Below, piece after piece: positions 16,341 to 25,281 of a stretch of DNA of 43,970 nucleotides (position 1 is its first letter; each line of letters opens with the position of its first letter). The position numbers and the translations under genes are program-made. Source of the stretch: Phycisphaerae bacterium (GTDB taxonomy: Bacteria; Planctomycetota; Phycisphaerae; Tepidisphaerales; Tepidisphaeraceae); assembly GCA_025936175.1 (NCBI GenBank), contig JAICTV010000014.1, positions 1 through 43,970 on the forward strand, written 5' to 3'. Below the pieces are notes generated by a model. The model ran no database searches. It had not been told where the DNA came from and worked only from the letters and a program-made list of their open reading frames with translations.

Positions 16341-17369
16341 CTAGAACGCCCAGCCCAGACCCAGCAGGAAGCGGATGTCATTCTTCTCCGCCCCCGGCGC
16401 CGGCGTGGAATCGCGCTGGTACTGCACCTTCAACTCGCTGAACATCGTCTTGGTCAGGTTCGCGCGGATCCCGGCATCGGCGTTCAGGTTGTAGTCGCTC
16501 GGATCATCGAACGCCGGCAGCCATTCCAGGTTGTGGAAGATCTTCACGTCGTCATTGATCTTCTTGTCGATGTGATATGCCAGTCGAAGCGCGACGCGGT
16601 CCTGGTTTCCGTCGCTCGAGTAATCCTCGTAGACGTAGCTGACGCCGGCTTCGGTCGACAGATTGAAGTCCGGCTGCTCGAACCACTGGTAGCCAACGCC
16701 GACGCCGGGCGCGAGGCGATAGTTCAGGAACGCAATGCGGTCATGGTCGTAGCGGAACACGCCGTAGCCGTACCACTTGTCCGAGAAGAACTTGTCGTAT
16801 TTGGCCTGTGCGAACCAGTTGTCGGCGGAGGTGGTGGTGACGCCGTTGTTGTCGCGCTGCTTCCCGAAGTTGTAGGCGCCGCTGAGGCTGAACCGATCAT
16901 CGTTCACCTCGTCGTCCCGCCGAAGTGACGCGTCGGCGGCGAGGCCGAAATCGGTGCTGTGGGTATTGCCGCGCGCGAGCATCCCGTTGGCGACGATCGA
17001 TCCGGTCCACGCCCGCTTCGCGTTGAGCGTTTTGATCTGATCGATGGGCACCGTCTTGCCGCCGACAACCACTTCGGCCGGCTGTGAAGTCGGGGGTAGC
17101 GGGGCGGGCTGATTGCTCTTGATCTGATCGCGCATCACGGTCTTGTCCTTCAGCTTCAACTGGACCGGCGTGTCCGTTGAGAAGCTCTGGACGTCACCGA
17201 GGTCAACCGTAATGACGCCGGCGACTTTCGTATCGATCGTCAGCTTTCCGCCCGCAGTCGATTTGATGGTTCCCGTAACCCGGTCTCCGTTCTTGAAAAC
17301 GACCTCATCCGCATGAGCGACAAGGCCAGGCATCACTGCGATTGCCAGCGCGATTAATGCTTTTCGCAT
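16341..17369 (-). CDS. DUF481 outer-membrane beta-barrel protein
   Basis: This 342-residue exported protein starts with a signal peptide (MRKALIALAIAVMPGLVAHA). A short beta domain follows (EVVFKNGDRVTGTI... VDLGDVQSF, about 22-70), as often seen before DUF481. The C-terminal DUF481 region (about 115-342) has alternating strands, for example WTGSIVANGMLARGNTHS and FRYDHDRIAFLNYRLAPGVG, and ends in an aromatic residue (LLGLGWAF), as outer-membrane barrels do. The ATG at 17369 follows GGAGG with nine bases spacing. The function of the YdiY-type family is poorly known. Its promoter region is shared divergently with the secretin gene. Confidence 0.85.
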   Translation of the reverse strand: MRKALIALAIAVMPGLVAHADEVVFKNGDRVTGTIKSTAGGKLTIDTKVAGVITVDLGDVQSFSTDTPVQLKLKDKTVMRDQIKSNQPAPLPPTSQPAEVVVGGKTVPIDQIKTLNAKRAWTGSIVANGMLARGNTHSTDFGLAADASLRRDDEVNDDRFSLSGAYNFGKQRDNNGVTTTSADNWFAQAKYDKFFSDKWYGYGVFRYDHDRIAFLNYRLAPGVGVGYQWFEQPDFNLSTEAGVSYVYEDYSSDGNQDRVALRLAYHIDKKINDDVKIFHNLEWLPAFDDPSDYNLNADAGIRANLTKTMFSELKVQYQRDSTPAPGAEKNDIRFLLGLGWAF

Positions 17370-17562
17370 CAAAAGTTACCTCCGAATTGGGTGATCGCGC
17401 CCACCGTATCAGCCAAAGGCGGCTCCGATCAAACTCCTCGAATGCCGGCGACATCCGAAATGTGCATTCGAACGTCCGAAAATAAGCATGGAGACTTCGC
17501 CGCAACCCGGCCGATGACAACGCAAGACCCTTCAGGCGGTAGCGCCGGATGTGGGAAGGATC

Positions 17563-19044
17563 ATGAAGTTGAATACGGACGCTGTTTTGGGTGTGCAAAG
17601 TTGTATACAGAAGGGGCAGTGGGTCTTGCGCGCGGCAATGGTCGCTGCTTTGCCTCTTCTTGGGGCGTGCGCGGACTCGGTTCATAAGTCCGCCGAGTTC
17701 GGCGGGTGGAACCCCGGCTCGGATCGGCCGCTCGTTCTCTCGGGCAACCCCTCGCATGACACCGCGGTGAATGCCGCCGCCGACGAACAGCTCACCGAAA
17801 CGGACTGGAAAGTCCTCCAACAGCTCGGGCCCAAAGCGATCTGGGAACGCATCGCGGAGATGAACAAGTCGGCCCGCGACCGGAACAAGGATAACCCGGC
17901 GACGCGAAACGCGAGCACCGCGCCGGCGCCGGACTTCGCCGTCAAATCCCCGTCGTCCAAACCCTCGCTCACGATCGAGGACGTCGAGAAGCAGACGCCG
18001 GTCATCCCACTGCCCGACGGCAAGGTGCGGATGATCTACGCGCTGCGGAACTACGGCGGGACGACCGTCTCGGCCGCGACCGACGGCGGGACTCAGCGTC
18101 GCATCGTCACCTCGCGCGCGCCGGACCTCACGCCGCTGGTGAGCGCGCTGGCGACGCAACTCGGCGACGGGAGCACCGTCGCGCCGCTGCCGAACGAGAA
18201 CACGCTCATCATCACCTGCGCGCCGCAGATGAAGGACTCGGTGCTGCAGATGCTCGTGCAGCTCGATCAGCCGCCGCGGCAAGTCGAGATCACCGCCAAG
18301 ATGTTCGAAGTCAGCCGCGATTTCGACTTCCAGTACGGCGCGCAGATCCTGCTGAACCGCGTCGCCGCCGACGGCAGCCAGTCGCTGCTCTCCAGCTTCA
18401 GCACCAAGGGGTTTGCCAACGCGCTGCAAGCCAACGGCACGAGCAACCCGGTCACCGACGGCTCGGTCCTGAGCCTGATGAAGGTGTTCCAGTCCGCCGG
18501 CATCAGCGTCGATGCGACGTTCCAACTGCTGGCGGAGAGCGGATTGATCAACGTGGTGGCGGCGCCGCGCATGACGGTCGCGGTGGGGCAGACGGGTTAC
18601 ATGCTCGCGGGCAGCGAGTTACCCATCCAATCCGCGACGATCGTCAACAACGCGACGCAGACGACGACGACGTACAAACCGGTGGGCGTGCAGCTCTACA
18701 TCACGCCGCAGTCGCTCGGGCCCGATTCGGTCAAGCTGCACGCGATCTCGGTCGTCTCCGCGGTGAGCGGTTTCGTCCCGCTGCCGGACATGCAGGGGCA
18801 GGACATGCCCAACAAGCTGCTGGTCAACCCGATCATCGACAGCCGCGAGGCGGAGACGACGGTGACGATCGACAACGGGAACACGCTGGTGTTCGGCGGG
18901 CTGCGGATGATTCGCACGACCGCGCGGGAGAGCAAAATCCCGGCGCTGGGGGATCTTCCCGGGATCGGGATGCTTTTCAAGAATCACCGCTCGCAGAAGC
19001 AGCAGACGGACCTGTACTTCTTCGTCACGCCGACGCTGCTCTAA
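17563..19044 (+). CDS. Secretin-like outer-membrane lipoprotein (GspD/PilQ-related)
   Basis: This 493-residue protein has an N-terminal signal with a lipobox (ALPLLGAC, about residue 38). A low-complexity region is followed by a short N-domain (LVSALATQLGDGSTVAPL... ENTLIITC) and VEITAKMFEVSRDF, the link to the secretin core. The C-terminal secretin domain (about 330-493) includes MTVAVGQTGYMLAGSELPI and TVTIDNGNTLVFGGLRM, ending FFVTPTLL. Secretins form large outer-membrane pores for type II secretion or pili. No other secretion genes are adjacent, so this is an orphan by context. The ATG at 17563 has GGAAGG upstream. Confidence 0.85.
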   Translation: MKLNTDAVLGVQSCIQKGQWVLRAAMVAALPLLGACADSVHKSAEFGGWNPGSDRPLVLSGNPSHDTAVNAAADEQLTETDWKVLQQLGPKAIWERIAEMNKSARDRNKDNPATRNASTAPAPDFAVKSPSSKPSLTIEDVEKQTPVIPLPDGKVRMIYALRNYGGTTVSAATDGGTQRRIVTSRAPDLTPLVSALATQLGDGSTVAPLPNENTLIITCAPQMKDSVLQMLVQLDQPPRQVEITAKMFEVSRDFDFQYGAQILLNRVAADGSQSLLSSFSTKGFANALQANGTSNPVTDGSVLSLMKVFQSAGISVDATFQLLAESGLINVVAAPRMTVAVGQTGYMLAGSELPIQSATIVNNATQTTTTYKPVGVQLYITPQSLGPDSVKLHAISVVSAVSGFVPLPDMQGQDMPNKLLVNPIIDSREAETTVTIDNGNTLVFGGLRMIRTTARESKIPALGDLPGIGMLFKNHRSQKQQTDLYFFVTPTLL

Positions 19045-19106
19045 TACCAGTCGGGATTAAAACGCGCGCTCATTCCCTTCGACCAGCGCACGGGTCAATC
19101 CGCATC
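19042..19106. repeat. Second dispersed repeat family, uninterrupted copy
   Basis: Starting at the secretin stop codon, CTAATACCAGTCGGGATT runs through ACGCGCGCTCATTCCC and TTCGACCAGCGCACGGG. It matches 948-1055 except for the 42-base element inserted there. This copy has no palindromic element. Confidence 0.7.
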
Positions 19107-19155
19107 CGCATAAGAACGCATCTTTCACCGCGCACGACGTTCGTTCGCCTTCAGG

Positions 19156-19227
19156 CCGGGACGGAAGTCCCGGATCGATCCGCGGATGACGGCGCGCGTG
19201 GGAAAGATCCGGGACTTCCGTCCCGGC
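19156..19227. repeat. Perfect 22-base inverted repeat between convergent genes
   Basis: Arms 19156-19177 (GCCGGGACGGAAGTCCCGG then ATC) and 19206-19227 are exact reverse complements around a 28-base loop. Each arm also contains its own smaller palindrome (GGGACGGAAGTCCC). It lies between the secretin and PilZ gene ends and is a likely bidirectional terminator or a dispersed repeat. Confidence 0.8.
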
Positions 19228-19254
19228 TTGACGCGTTGACGACGATTTCCTGGA

Positions 19255-19740
19255 TCAAAGCAGCAGTCGCAGATACGTCAGCGCGGCGGCGGTGACGAAC
19301 AGCGTTGTCACGAGCGCGACGAACGCATGTCGCCCGCGCCGCTTCGGCGTCTGCGCCTGATCGGCGCGGCGCAGCGAGGCGCGGACGGCGATTTCCAGCA
19401 CGGAGTCCGGCTCCAGACGCACGTTGAACAATCCGCCGGCGATTTGCTCGCAGCGCAGGACGGTGAAGAGTGCCGACAGCGCTTCTTGCCCGGGTCGCGG
19501 GATCTCCAACAGGTATTTTGCCCCCAGCTTCAGCCGCCCGCTGTGGATGATGCCGGCGCCGGTGGTGGAGAGGTCGCGCAGGAGCACGCCGAACGACGGC
19601 CCGGCGTGATCGCCGAGCCACAGCGCCATCTCGGCGTGAACCTGCTGCCGGATGCGCTGATCGGCGCGGCGGTCCCCCTGCGGCGAGGATCGCTCGAGCA
19701 CCGGTGCCGGCTGCCAGGCTGATTGGAATTGCAATGACAT
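19255..19740 (-). CDS. PilZ domain protein with C-terminal membrane anchor
   Basis: This 161-residue protein has an N-terminal RRADQRIR arginine motif and LLRDLSTTGAGI, which together match the cyclic-di-GMP-binding signature of PilZ domains (RxxxR and D/NxSxxG). After the domain (about 22-120) a basic linker (KRRGRHAF) precedes one hydrophobic helix (VALVTTLFVTAAALTYLRLLL) that ends the protein. It is therefore probably a tail-anchored cytoplasmic sensor of cyclic-di-GMP. It is convergent with the secretin gene; a link to secretion or motility is possible but not shown. Confidence 0.8.
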   Translation of the reverse strand: MSLQFQSAWQPAPVLERSSPQGDRRADQRIRQQVHAEMALWLGDHAGPSFGVLLRDLSTTGAGIIHSGRLKLGAKYLLEIPRPGQEALSALFTVLRCEQIAGGLFNVRLEPDSVLEIAVRASLRRADQAQTPKRRGRHAFVALVTTLFVTAAALTYLRLLL

Positions 19741-19879
19741 CGGCGGCGCGCGATGGAACGAACGGACTGCGGCGCACCTCAGCGCCTATCGATGTTTTCG
19801 GCGCTTATGGGGGATGAAGTTAGCGCGCGGACGCGATGGACGTCCGATAATTGACTAAGCGTTCTATTTCGGCGGGAAG

Positions 19880-19950
19880 TGGAGCGACGGGGAATCGAAC
19901 CCCGATTTGCTGAATGCGATTCAGCCGTCATCCCGTTAGACCATCGCCCC
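19880..19950 (-). tRNA. tRNA-Ala (anticodon CGC)
   Basis: A 71-base cloverleaf reads on the minus strand: acceptor GGGGCGA paired with TCGCTCC, a three-base-pair D stem, anticodon stem GCTGA/TCAGC with loop ATCGCAT (anticodon CGC, codon GCG), and T arm CGGGG-TTCGATT-CCCCG. The acceptor has a G3-U70 wobble pair, the alanine identity element, which supports the assignment. The short D stem looks more like Glu or Gln tRNAs. The CCA end is not encoded. Confidence 0.85.
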
Positions 19951-20118
19951 GGGCTTTGGATTTCAGGCGCGGCATTCTAATAGCGGCGGCACCACGATTC
20001 AACATCGCGGCCCATCGTTCACGATCGCGCGATCACGCCAGCGCTGCAAGGCGAAGCGGCGTCTTGTTAAGAAAAGAGCAACTCTTGCACGATCCGAGCA
20101 AAAATCTGCACTATCCTT

Positions 20119-20146
20119 TGACGAGTTGAGTTATCTGCATATAGTT
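20119..20146 (+). promoter_or_regulatory. Predicted sigma-70 type promoter for the ArsR-family gene
   Basis: TTGACG at 20119-20124 and TATAGT at 20141-20146 are separated by 16 bases, in a locally AT-rich stretch. ATCTGCA occurs twice, at 20105 and 20134, around the -35 and -10 boxes and might be an operator. A leader of about 75 bases would precede the ATG at 20231. Confidence 0.5.
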
Positions 20147-20230
20147 CGCGCCGCTGTACGCAACAGAGAGAGCGAGACGCGGCAGCAGACAACCAAGAGC
20201 GGCACCTGGAGACATCGCGGAGGCATCTGT

Positions 20231-20560
20231 ATGGTGAAGCAGCAGCGCGCAACAGCCACGGACGAGCAGTACGAACATCTGGCCAGCCTGTTCCGGCTCC
20301 TGTCGGATCGCACGAGACTCAACCTCCTGATGCTTCTCGCCGACGGCGAGCGCAACGTCACCACGCTGTGCGAAACACTCCGTCTCCCGCAACCTACCGT
20401 CAGCCATCACCTTGGCCTGCTGCGCATGAGCAGCGTCATCGCCAATCGCCGCGAAGGGAAGCAGGTGTTTTATTCGTTGGACGGCCGCGTCAACGTCAGT
20501 GCCGGGGCGCTCGACGTGCAGACCGACCATTTCACCGTGCGGATCACGCCCAAGGCGTGA
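20231..20560 (+). CDS. ArsR/SmtB-family winged-helix regulator
   Basis: This 109-residue regulator has the ArsR layout: FRLLSDRTRLNLLMLLADGERNV, then recognition helix LPQPTVSHHLGLLRMSSVI, then the wing RREGKQVFYSL. It lacks the ELCVCDL cysteine motif of arsenic sensors, and I see no clear zinc site, so the signal is unknown. The C-terminal tail (DVQTDHFTVRITPKA) may be a short extra strand. The ATG at 20231 was preferred over an upstream in-frame start because the preceding 35 codons look non-coding and hold the promoter. It ends 12 bases from the convergent ABC ATPase gene. Confidence 0.88.
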   Translation: MVKQQRATATDEQYEHLASLFRLLSDRTRLNLLMLLADGERNVTTLCETLRLPQPTVSHHLGLLRMSSVIANRREGKQVFYSLDGRVNVSAGALDVQTDHFTVRITPKA

Positions 20561-20572
20561 AGCGGCGATCAC

Positions 20573-21568
20573 TCAGTCGTCGATGGCGTCGAACCGCCGT
20601 CCCGTCACGCGGATGAAGACGTCTTCGAGCGTCGGCTTTCCGACCGAGACGGAATCGACCAACCCCGGCAGCGCTTCGATTACCGCGGGGATCAACTCGT
20701 GACCGCGCGGGCGCTCGAAGCGCACGACGGGTCCGTCGATCGCGTCCGGCTCGATCGACAGTTTCTCGCGCAGGACCTTTTTCACGGCGTCCGGATCGCG
20801 CGATGACAGCGTGATCACGTCGCCACCGACGCGCTCCTTCAGCGCCGCCGGCGAACCCTCGGCGACCAGCCTGCCGGCGTCCATCACGCAGACGCGATCG
20901 CAGCGGTCGGCCTCGTCCATCAGGTGCGTCGTCATCAGCACCGTCACGCCGTCGCGCCGGCGCACCTCGTCGAGGTAACGCCAGACGTCCGCCCGCGCGA
21001 CGGGATCGAGGCCGGTGCTCGGCTCGTCAAGCAGCAGCAGTCGCGGCTGGTTGATCAGCCCCTTGGCGATCTCGACGCGCCGGCGCATCCCGCCGCTGAA
21101 GCCGGAGACATACTCGTTCGACCGATCGAGCAGATCGACCCGGCGGAGCAGATCCTCGATCCGCGCTTCGAGCTCCCCGCCGCGCAGACCGAAGAGGTGG
21201 CCGTGGTAGCGGAGGTTCTCCCTGGCGGTGAGCTGCTTGTCGAGGCTCGGGTTTTGAAAGACGACGCCGAGGAGTTTGCGCGCTTCGTCGCGGCGGGTCG
21301 CGAGATCGATGTCGAAGATCTTCGCCGAACCGCTTTGCGGCGGAATGAGCGTGGAGAGGACGCGAAAGAGCGTCGTCTTGCCGCTGCCGTTGGGCCCGAG
21401 AAGCGCGACGATCTCGCCGGCGCGCACTGACAGCGACAACTCGTGCAGCGCCGTGCGGCCGCCCCGGTAGGCGTGGGAGAGTCGATCGACTTGAACGGCG
21501 GCGTCCGAGGCGGGAGCTCGATCAGGGCTCGTCTTCGGGTTGGGCGTCGAATCTCTCGGAATCGTCAT
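20573..21568 (-). CDS. ABC transporter ATP-binding protein (DrrA-like), no permease adjacent
   Basis: This 331-residue ATPase has Walker A GPNGSGKTT, signature FSGGMRRRVEIAKGL, Walker B LLLLDEPSTGLDP and the switch TTHLMDEADRC. A C-terminal extension of about 90 residues ends PTLEDVFIRVTGR, as in daunorubicin-resistance-type exporter ATPases. Its partner permease should follow but is absent: the next gene is the convergent regulator. It is the last gene on this strand of the respiratory block, separated from oxidase subunit IV by two palindromic repeats. The ATG at 21568 lies inside a repeat arm. Confidence 0.88.
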   Translation of the reverse strand: MTIPRDSTPNPKTSPDRAPASDAAVQVDRLSHAYRGGRTALHELSLSVRAGEIVALLGPNGSGKTTLFRVLSTLIPPQSGSAKIFDIDLATRRDEARKLLGVVFQNPSLDKQLTARENLRYHGHLFGLRGGELEARIEDLLRRVDLLDRSNEYVSGFSGGMRRRVEIAKGLINQPRLLLLDEPSTGLDPVARADVWRYLDEVRRRDGVTVLMTTHLMDEADRCDRVCVMDAGRLVAEGSPAALKERVGGDVITLSSRDPDAVKKVLREKLSIEPDAIDGPVVRFERPRGHELIPAVIEALPGLVDSVSVGKPTLEDVFIRVTGRRFDAIDD

Positions 21569-21631
21569 GCTGAGGTACTCCGAAGCATCTGCATCCGCTC
21601 ACCCAGATCCTTCGGAGTACCTCAGGATGAC
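21564..21631. repeat. Palindromic dispersed element overlapping an ABC ATPase start
   Basis: Arms GTCATGCTGAGGTACTCC and GGAGTACCTCAGGATGAC form a near-perfect hairpin. The CAT of the left arm is the ATG of the minus-strand ATPase gene. Together with the next copy (21711-21824) it fills most of the 297-base gap 21569-21865, where I see no gene. Confidence 0.85.
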
Positions 21632-21710
21632 ACGCTACTAAACATCCCGCTTCACACGATCACACGGATCGTCTAGAGCGACGCGCGTTCGCATGTGGCC
21701 TCGGTGAGCT

Positions 21711-21824
21711 GTCATCCTGAGCGGTACTCCGCGAAGGATCTGGCCGCGAACCGGAAGCGGCTCACCGTGGAACGCAGATGCTTGGATCACCGGCTTCGCG
21801 AGTACCCGTGTACCTCAGCATGAC
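21711..21824. repeat. Palindromic dispersed element with an interrupted right arm
   Basis: The left arm begins GTCATCCTGAGCGGTACTCC. The right arm ends TACCTCAGCATGAC but contains small insertions (about GGATCACCGGCTT and GTG) compared with intact copies, so this looks like a decayed or rearranged copy. Confidence 0.75.
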
Positions 21825-21865
21825 GTAAGTGTGGACCCGCGCGCTACACTCGAGCGCGCAGGGCT

Positions 21866-22282
21866 TTAGTCTCCCACCGCACCGCGGATGATGTGCGACA
21901 GGCTGTTAAACAGGTGCAGCGACGAGCTGTGCGGGTGCGTGTCGGGGTTGCTGAAGATCAGATCCGGGATCAGTGCGACGATCATCAGCACGCACAGCAC
22001 GAGGGGGATAATGAAGATCACGTAGATCAGCTTCCCTTCGAACTTCAGGTGCATGAAGAACATCGCCACCAGCGTCGCCTTGATCGAAGCGATCAGCAGC
22101 GCCAGCAGCAGGTTCGCCACCTCGTTCTCGAAGCGATGATACGCGACGAGCACGGTCGCGATCGTCAGGATCACCAGCGAGAAGAAGATGAAGTAGTAGT
22201 TGACGTGATGGTGCGGCGCCGGAACGGTCGTGCCGTGCGGTTCTTCGGGCTCGTGCATCCGTGTTTGTGCTTCGGTCGTCAT
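21866..22282 (-). CDS. ctaF: Cytochrome c oxidase subunit IV
   Basis: This 138-residue small membrane subunit begins after a histidine-rich N-terminus (VPAPHHHVNYYFIFFSL). Three hydrophobic helices include the typical LLALLIASIKATLVAMFFMHLKF segment, and a soluble tail follows. The matching motif ASIKATLVAMFFMHL identifies the COX4_pro/CtaF family, an assembly or stability subunit of aa3/caa3 oxidases. The ATG at 22282 follows AAAGGATC. It is the last oxidase subunit in the minus-strand cluster. Confidence 0.88.
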   Translation of the reverse strand: MTTEAQTRMHEPEEPHGTTVPAPHHHVNYYFIFFSLVILTIATVLVAYHRFENEVANLLLALLIASIKATLVAMFFMHLKFEGKLIYVIFIIPLVLCVLMIVALIPDLIFSNPDTHPHSSSLHLFNSLSHIIRGAVGD

Positions 22283-22297
22283 TACCGATCCTTTGCT

Positions 22298-22355
22298 ATT
22301 TGAGGTTTGATCTTTGAGATTTGTCCTCAAAAAACAAATCCTCGAACCTCCGGCC

Positions 22356-22366
<11 letters not shown>
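22298..22366. repeat. AT-rich inverted repeat between oxidase subunits III and IV
   Basis: ATTTGAGG...GAGATTTG on the left pairs with CAAATCCTCGA...CCTCAAAT on the right around a CCTCAAAAAA-type loop. The right arm overlaps the end of subunit III and supplies its last codons and stop (TTG ATT TGA). It differs from the GTCATCC family. Confidence 0.6.
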
Positions 22367-23195
<829 letters not shown>

Positions 23196-23214
23196 GCTGG
23201 TTTCTCCTTGCTTG

Positions 23215-24138
23215 TCAACGCTTGTCCAACATCATCACGCCCAACAGCGCCGGCAGATAAATGATCGAGGCGAAGAACAGTTTCCTCGCGTCCACGCGCG
23301 TCTTCGACGCCGCGCATGATACGCCGAACGACAGGAACGCCAGCCCCAGCATCAACGCTATCGCGTAATAGGCCTGGCCGGCGAGGTTGACGTAGACCGG
23401 CATGAGGGAGACCGGAATTAACGCCGTCGAGTACAGCACGATCTGCCGGCCGGTCACGGAAAGATCTTCATCGACCACGGGGAGCATCTTGAATCCGGCC
23501 ATCGCGTAATCACGGCGGTAAAGGATGGCGATCGCCAGGAAGTGGGGCATCTGCCAGACGAAGAGGATCGCGAAGACGACCATCGCCGCCGGGGAGAGCG
23601 CGCCGTGGACTGCGGTAAAGCCCATCACCGGCGGGATCGCACCGGGGACAGCGCCGATGACGGTGTTGAGCGTCGTGAAGCGCTTGAGCGGCGTGTAGAG
23701 CAGCACGTAAGTGAGCAGCGTGATCGCGCCGAGCAGCGCGGTCAGCGTGTTGATGCGCGTTGCGAGGATCGCCACGCCCGCGACGCCGAGCGCGATCCCG
23801 TAGCCCAGGGCCTCGATCGGCGCCACGCGGCCGGCGGGGAGGGGACGGTTGCGGGTCCGCGGCATCAGCGCGTCGAGACGGCGCTCGCTGAATTGATTGA
23901 GCACGCTCGCGCCCGCGGCGGTGAGCGCGGTGCCGATCACCGTCACCGCCAGCCGCCGCCAGTCGAGTCCCCGTGCCTCGCCCGCCATGTAGAACCCGAC
24001 CAGCGTCGTCAGCACGACCAGGAAGTTCATCCGCGGCTTGGTCAGCTCGTAGAAGTCCACGAACTTGGACGGCGCGACGGACGGGGCGGCGTCGCCGGGT
24101 GAAGCGATGTCGATGATGTCCGATGCCTCGAGCGACAT
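23215..24138 (-). CDS. ctaB: Protohaem IX farnesyltransferase (haem O synthase)
   Basis: This 307-residue UbiA-family membrane enzyme attaches the farnesyl chain to haem B, giving haem O. It has the first motif in YELTKPRMNFLVVLTTLVGF, the substrate-binding stretch NQFSERRLDALMPRTRNRPL and about eight hydrophobic helices. The canonical NxxxDxxxD first aspartate motif appears here as NQFSERRLDALM, a mild deviation. It starts two bases after the haem A synthase stop, so the two steps of haem A synthesis are encoded together within the oxidase cluster. Confidence 0.93.
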   Translation of the reverse strand: MSLEASDIIDIASPGDAAPSVAPSKFVDFYELTKPRMNFLVVLTTLVGFYMAGEARGLDWRRLAVTVIGTALTAAGASVLNQFSERRLDALMPRTRNRPLPAGRVAPIEALGYGIALGVAGVAILATRINTLTALLGAITLLTYVLLYTPLKRFTTLNTVIGAVPGAIPPVMGFTAVHGALSPAAMVVFAILFVWQMPHFLAIAILYRRDYAMAGFKMLPVVDEDLSVTGRQIVLYSTALIPVSLMPVYVNLAGQAYYAIALMLGLAFLSFGVSCAASKTRVDARKLFFASIIYLPALLGVMMLDKR

Positions 24139-24140
24139 GA

Positions 24141-25238
24141 TTACGCCATCACCGCGCCTTCTGGAATCTCGCGCATTTCATCGCGCGACTGTACGACCTG
24201 CGCCGCCCGCGGCGTCGCATACAGCCGAATCGAGCGCACGAGCAGCACGAATGCCGTGACGAGGATGAGCGCACCGACGGCGACGTGTGCCGACGCGACG
24301 TCGGCGGGTTTTCGATACAGCACCGTCGCAGCGCCGAGCGCGATCTGCGCGCCCAGCAAAAGGAGCAGGAGCAGGGCCGGAACGAGCAGCTTTATCCGGT
24401 GGCGATGCCGCAGAAGCACGATGCCGGCGCCGGCGAGGATCGCCAGCGCGACCACTGCCGCCCCCATTCGATGCGCCATGTGCAGACGCACCTGATTTGC
24501 CGTGACGATCGGAAGATCGATTTTCCAGATGCGCTGCTGGTTAATCTGGTGAAGCGACTGCGGATCGGTGCTTGGGAAGAACTGACCGTATGCGAAGGGG
24601 AAATCAGGAACGGCCAATCCCGCTTCGTAGTGCCGCATCGTCGCGCCGATGACGAGTTGCAGGTAGACGGCGACGACCGCGAAGACGCAAGCGATAACGA
24701 GCGCCCTGCCTGCCGGCGTCTCGACGTCAGGCTTTGCGCTGATCCACCATTTCGAGGTTACTACCGCGCTCATCGCCGCGAGACAGAAAAACGCCTGCGC
24801 GAAACATGCGTGAACGATCGCCAGGTCGAGCTTCACAAGCACGACGCGCAGCCCGCCGAGCACGCCCTGGAAAATGACCGCGACGAGCACGCCGGTGCAT
24901 AGCCAGCGCACCCATCGGCGGGATTCGAGCTTCCACGCCGCGATGGTCAGCGCGATCGACAGCATGCCGACGACGGTTCCCATCAGCCGGTGCACGTGCT
25001 CGTAGAAGATTCCCCCGCGCCACAATCGCGGCGGGAAGAGGAACATGTTGTAGCCCCAACTGTTGGGCCAATCCGGAACGCTTAAACCGGCACCGTGCGA
25101 CGTGACGAGCCCGCCCATGAAGATGAGCGGGAAGGTCGCCGCCGCGGTGAGCAGGGCGATCGCGTGGAGCTTGGGGTTGTGGCGAGGTTCTTCGATCACG
25201 ACGGTGCGAGATCCTAGGAAACGGATGTGCCGCGTCAC
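24141..25238 (-). CDS. ctaA: Haem A synthase (COX15/CtaA family)
   Basis: This 365-residue membrane protein oxidises the haem O methyl group to the formyl of haem A. The haem-ligand histidines are visible in EHVHRLMGT and in HMAHRMGAAVV. GGLVTSHGAGLSVPDWP, with NSWGYN, is the usual first extracytoplasmic loop, and a second loop has YEAGLAVPDFPFAYGQFFP. About eight hydrophobic helices are present. The start appears to be GTG at 25238. It precedes ctaB and follows subunit I by 43 bases. Confidence 0.93.
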   Translation of the reverse strand: MTRHIRFLGSRTVVIEEPRHNPKLHAIALLTAAATFPLIFMGGLVTSHGAGLSVPDWPNSWGYNMFLFPPRLWRGGIFYEHVHRLMGTVVGMLSIALTIAAWKLESRRWVRWLCTGVLVAVIFQGVLGGLRVVLVKLDLAIVHACFAQAFFCLAAMSAVVTSKWWISAKPDVETPAGRALVIACVFAVVAVYLQLVIGATMRHYEAGLAVPDFPFAYGQFFPSTDPQSLHQINQQRIWKIDLPIVTANQVRLHMAHRMGAAVVALAILAGAGIVLLRHRHRIKLLVPALLLLLLLGAQIALGAATVLYRKPADVASAHVAVGALILVTAFVLLVRSIRLYATPRAAQVVQSRDEMREIPEGAVMA

Positions 25239-25281
25239 GTGGTGCGCATTGTCGCACCCGTAACGGCGGCGGGGTCAACCG

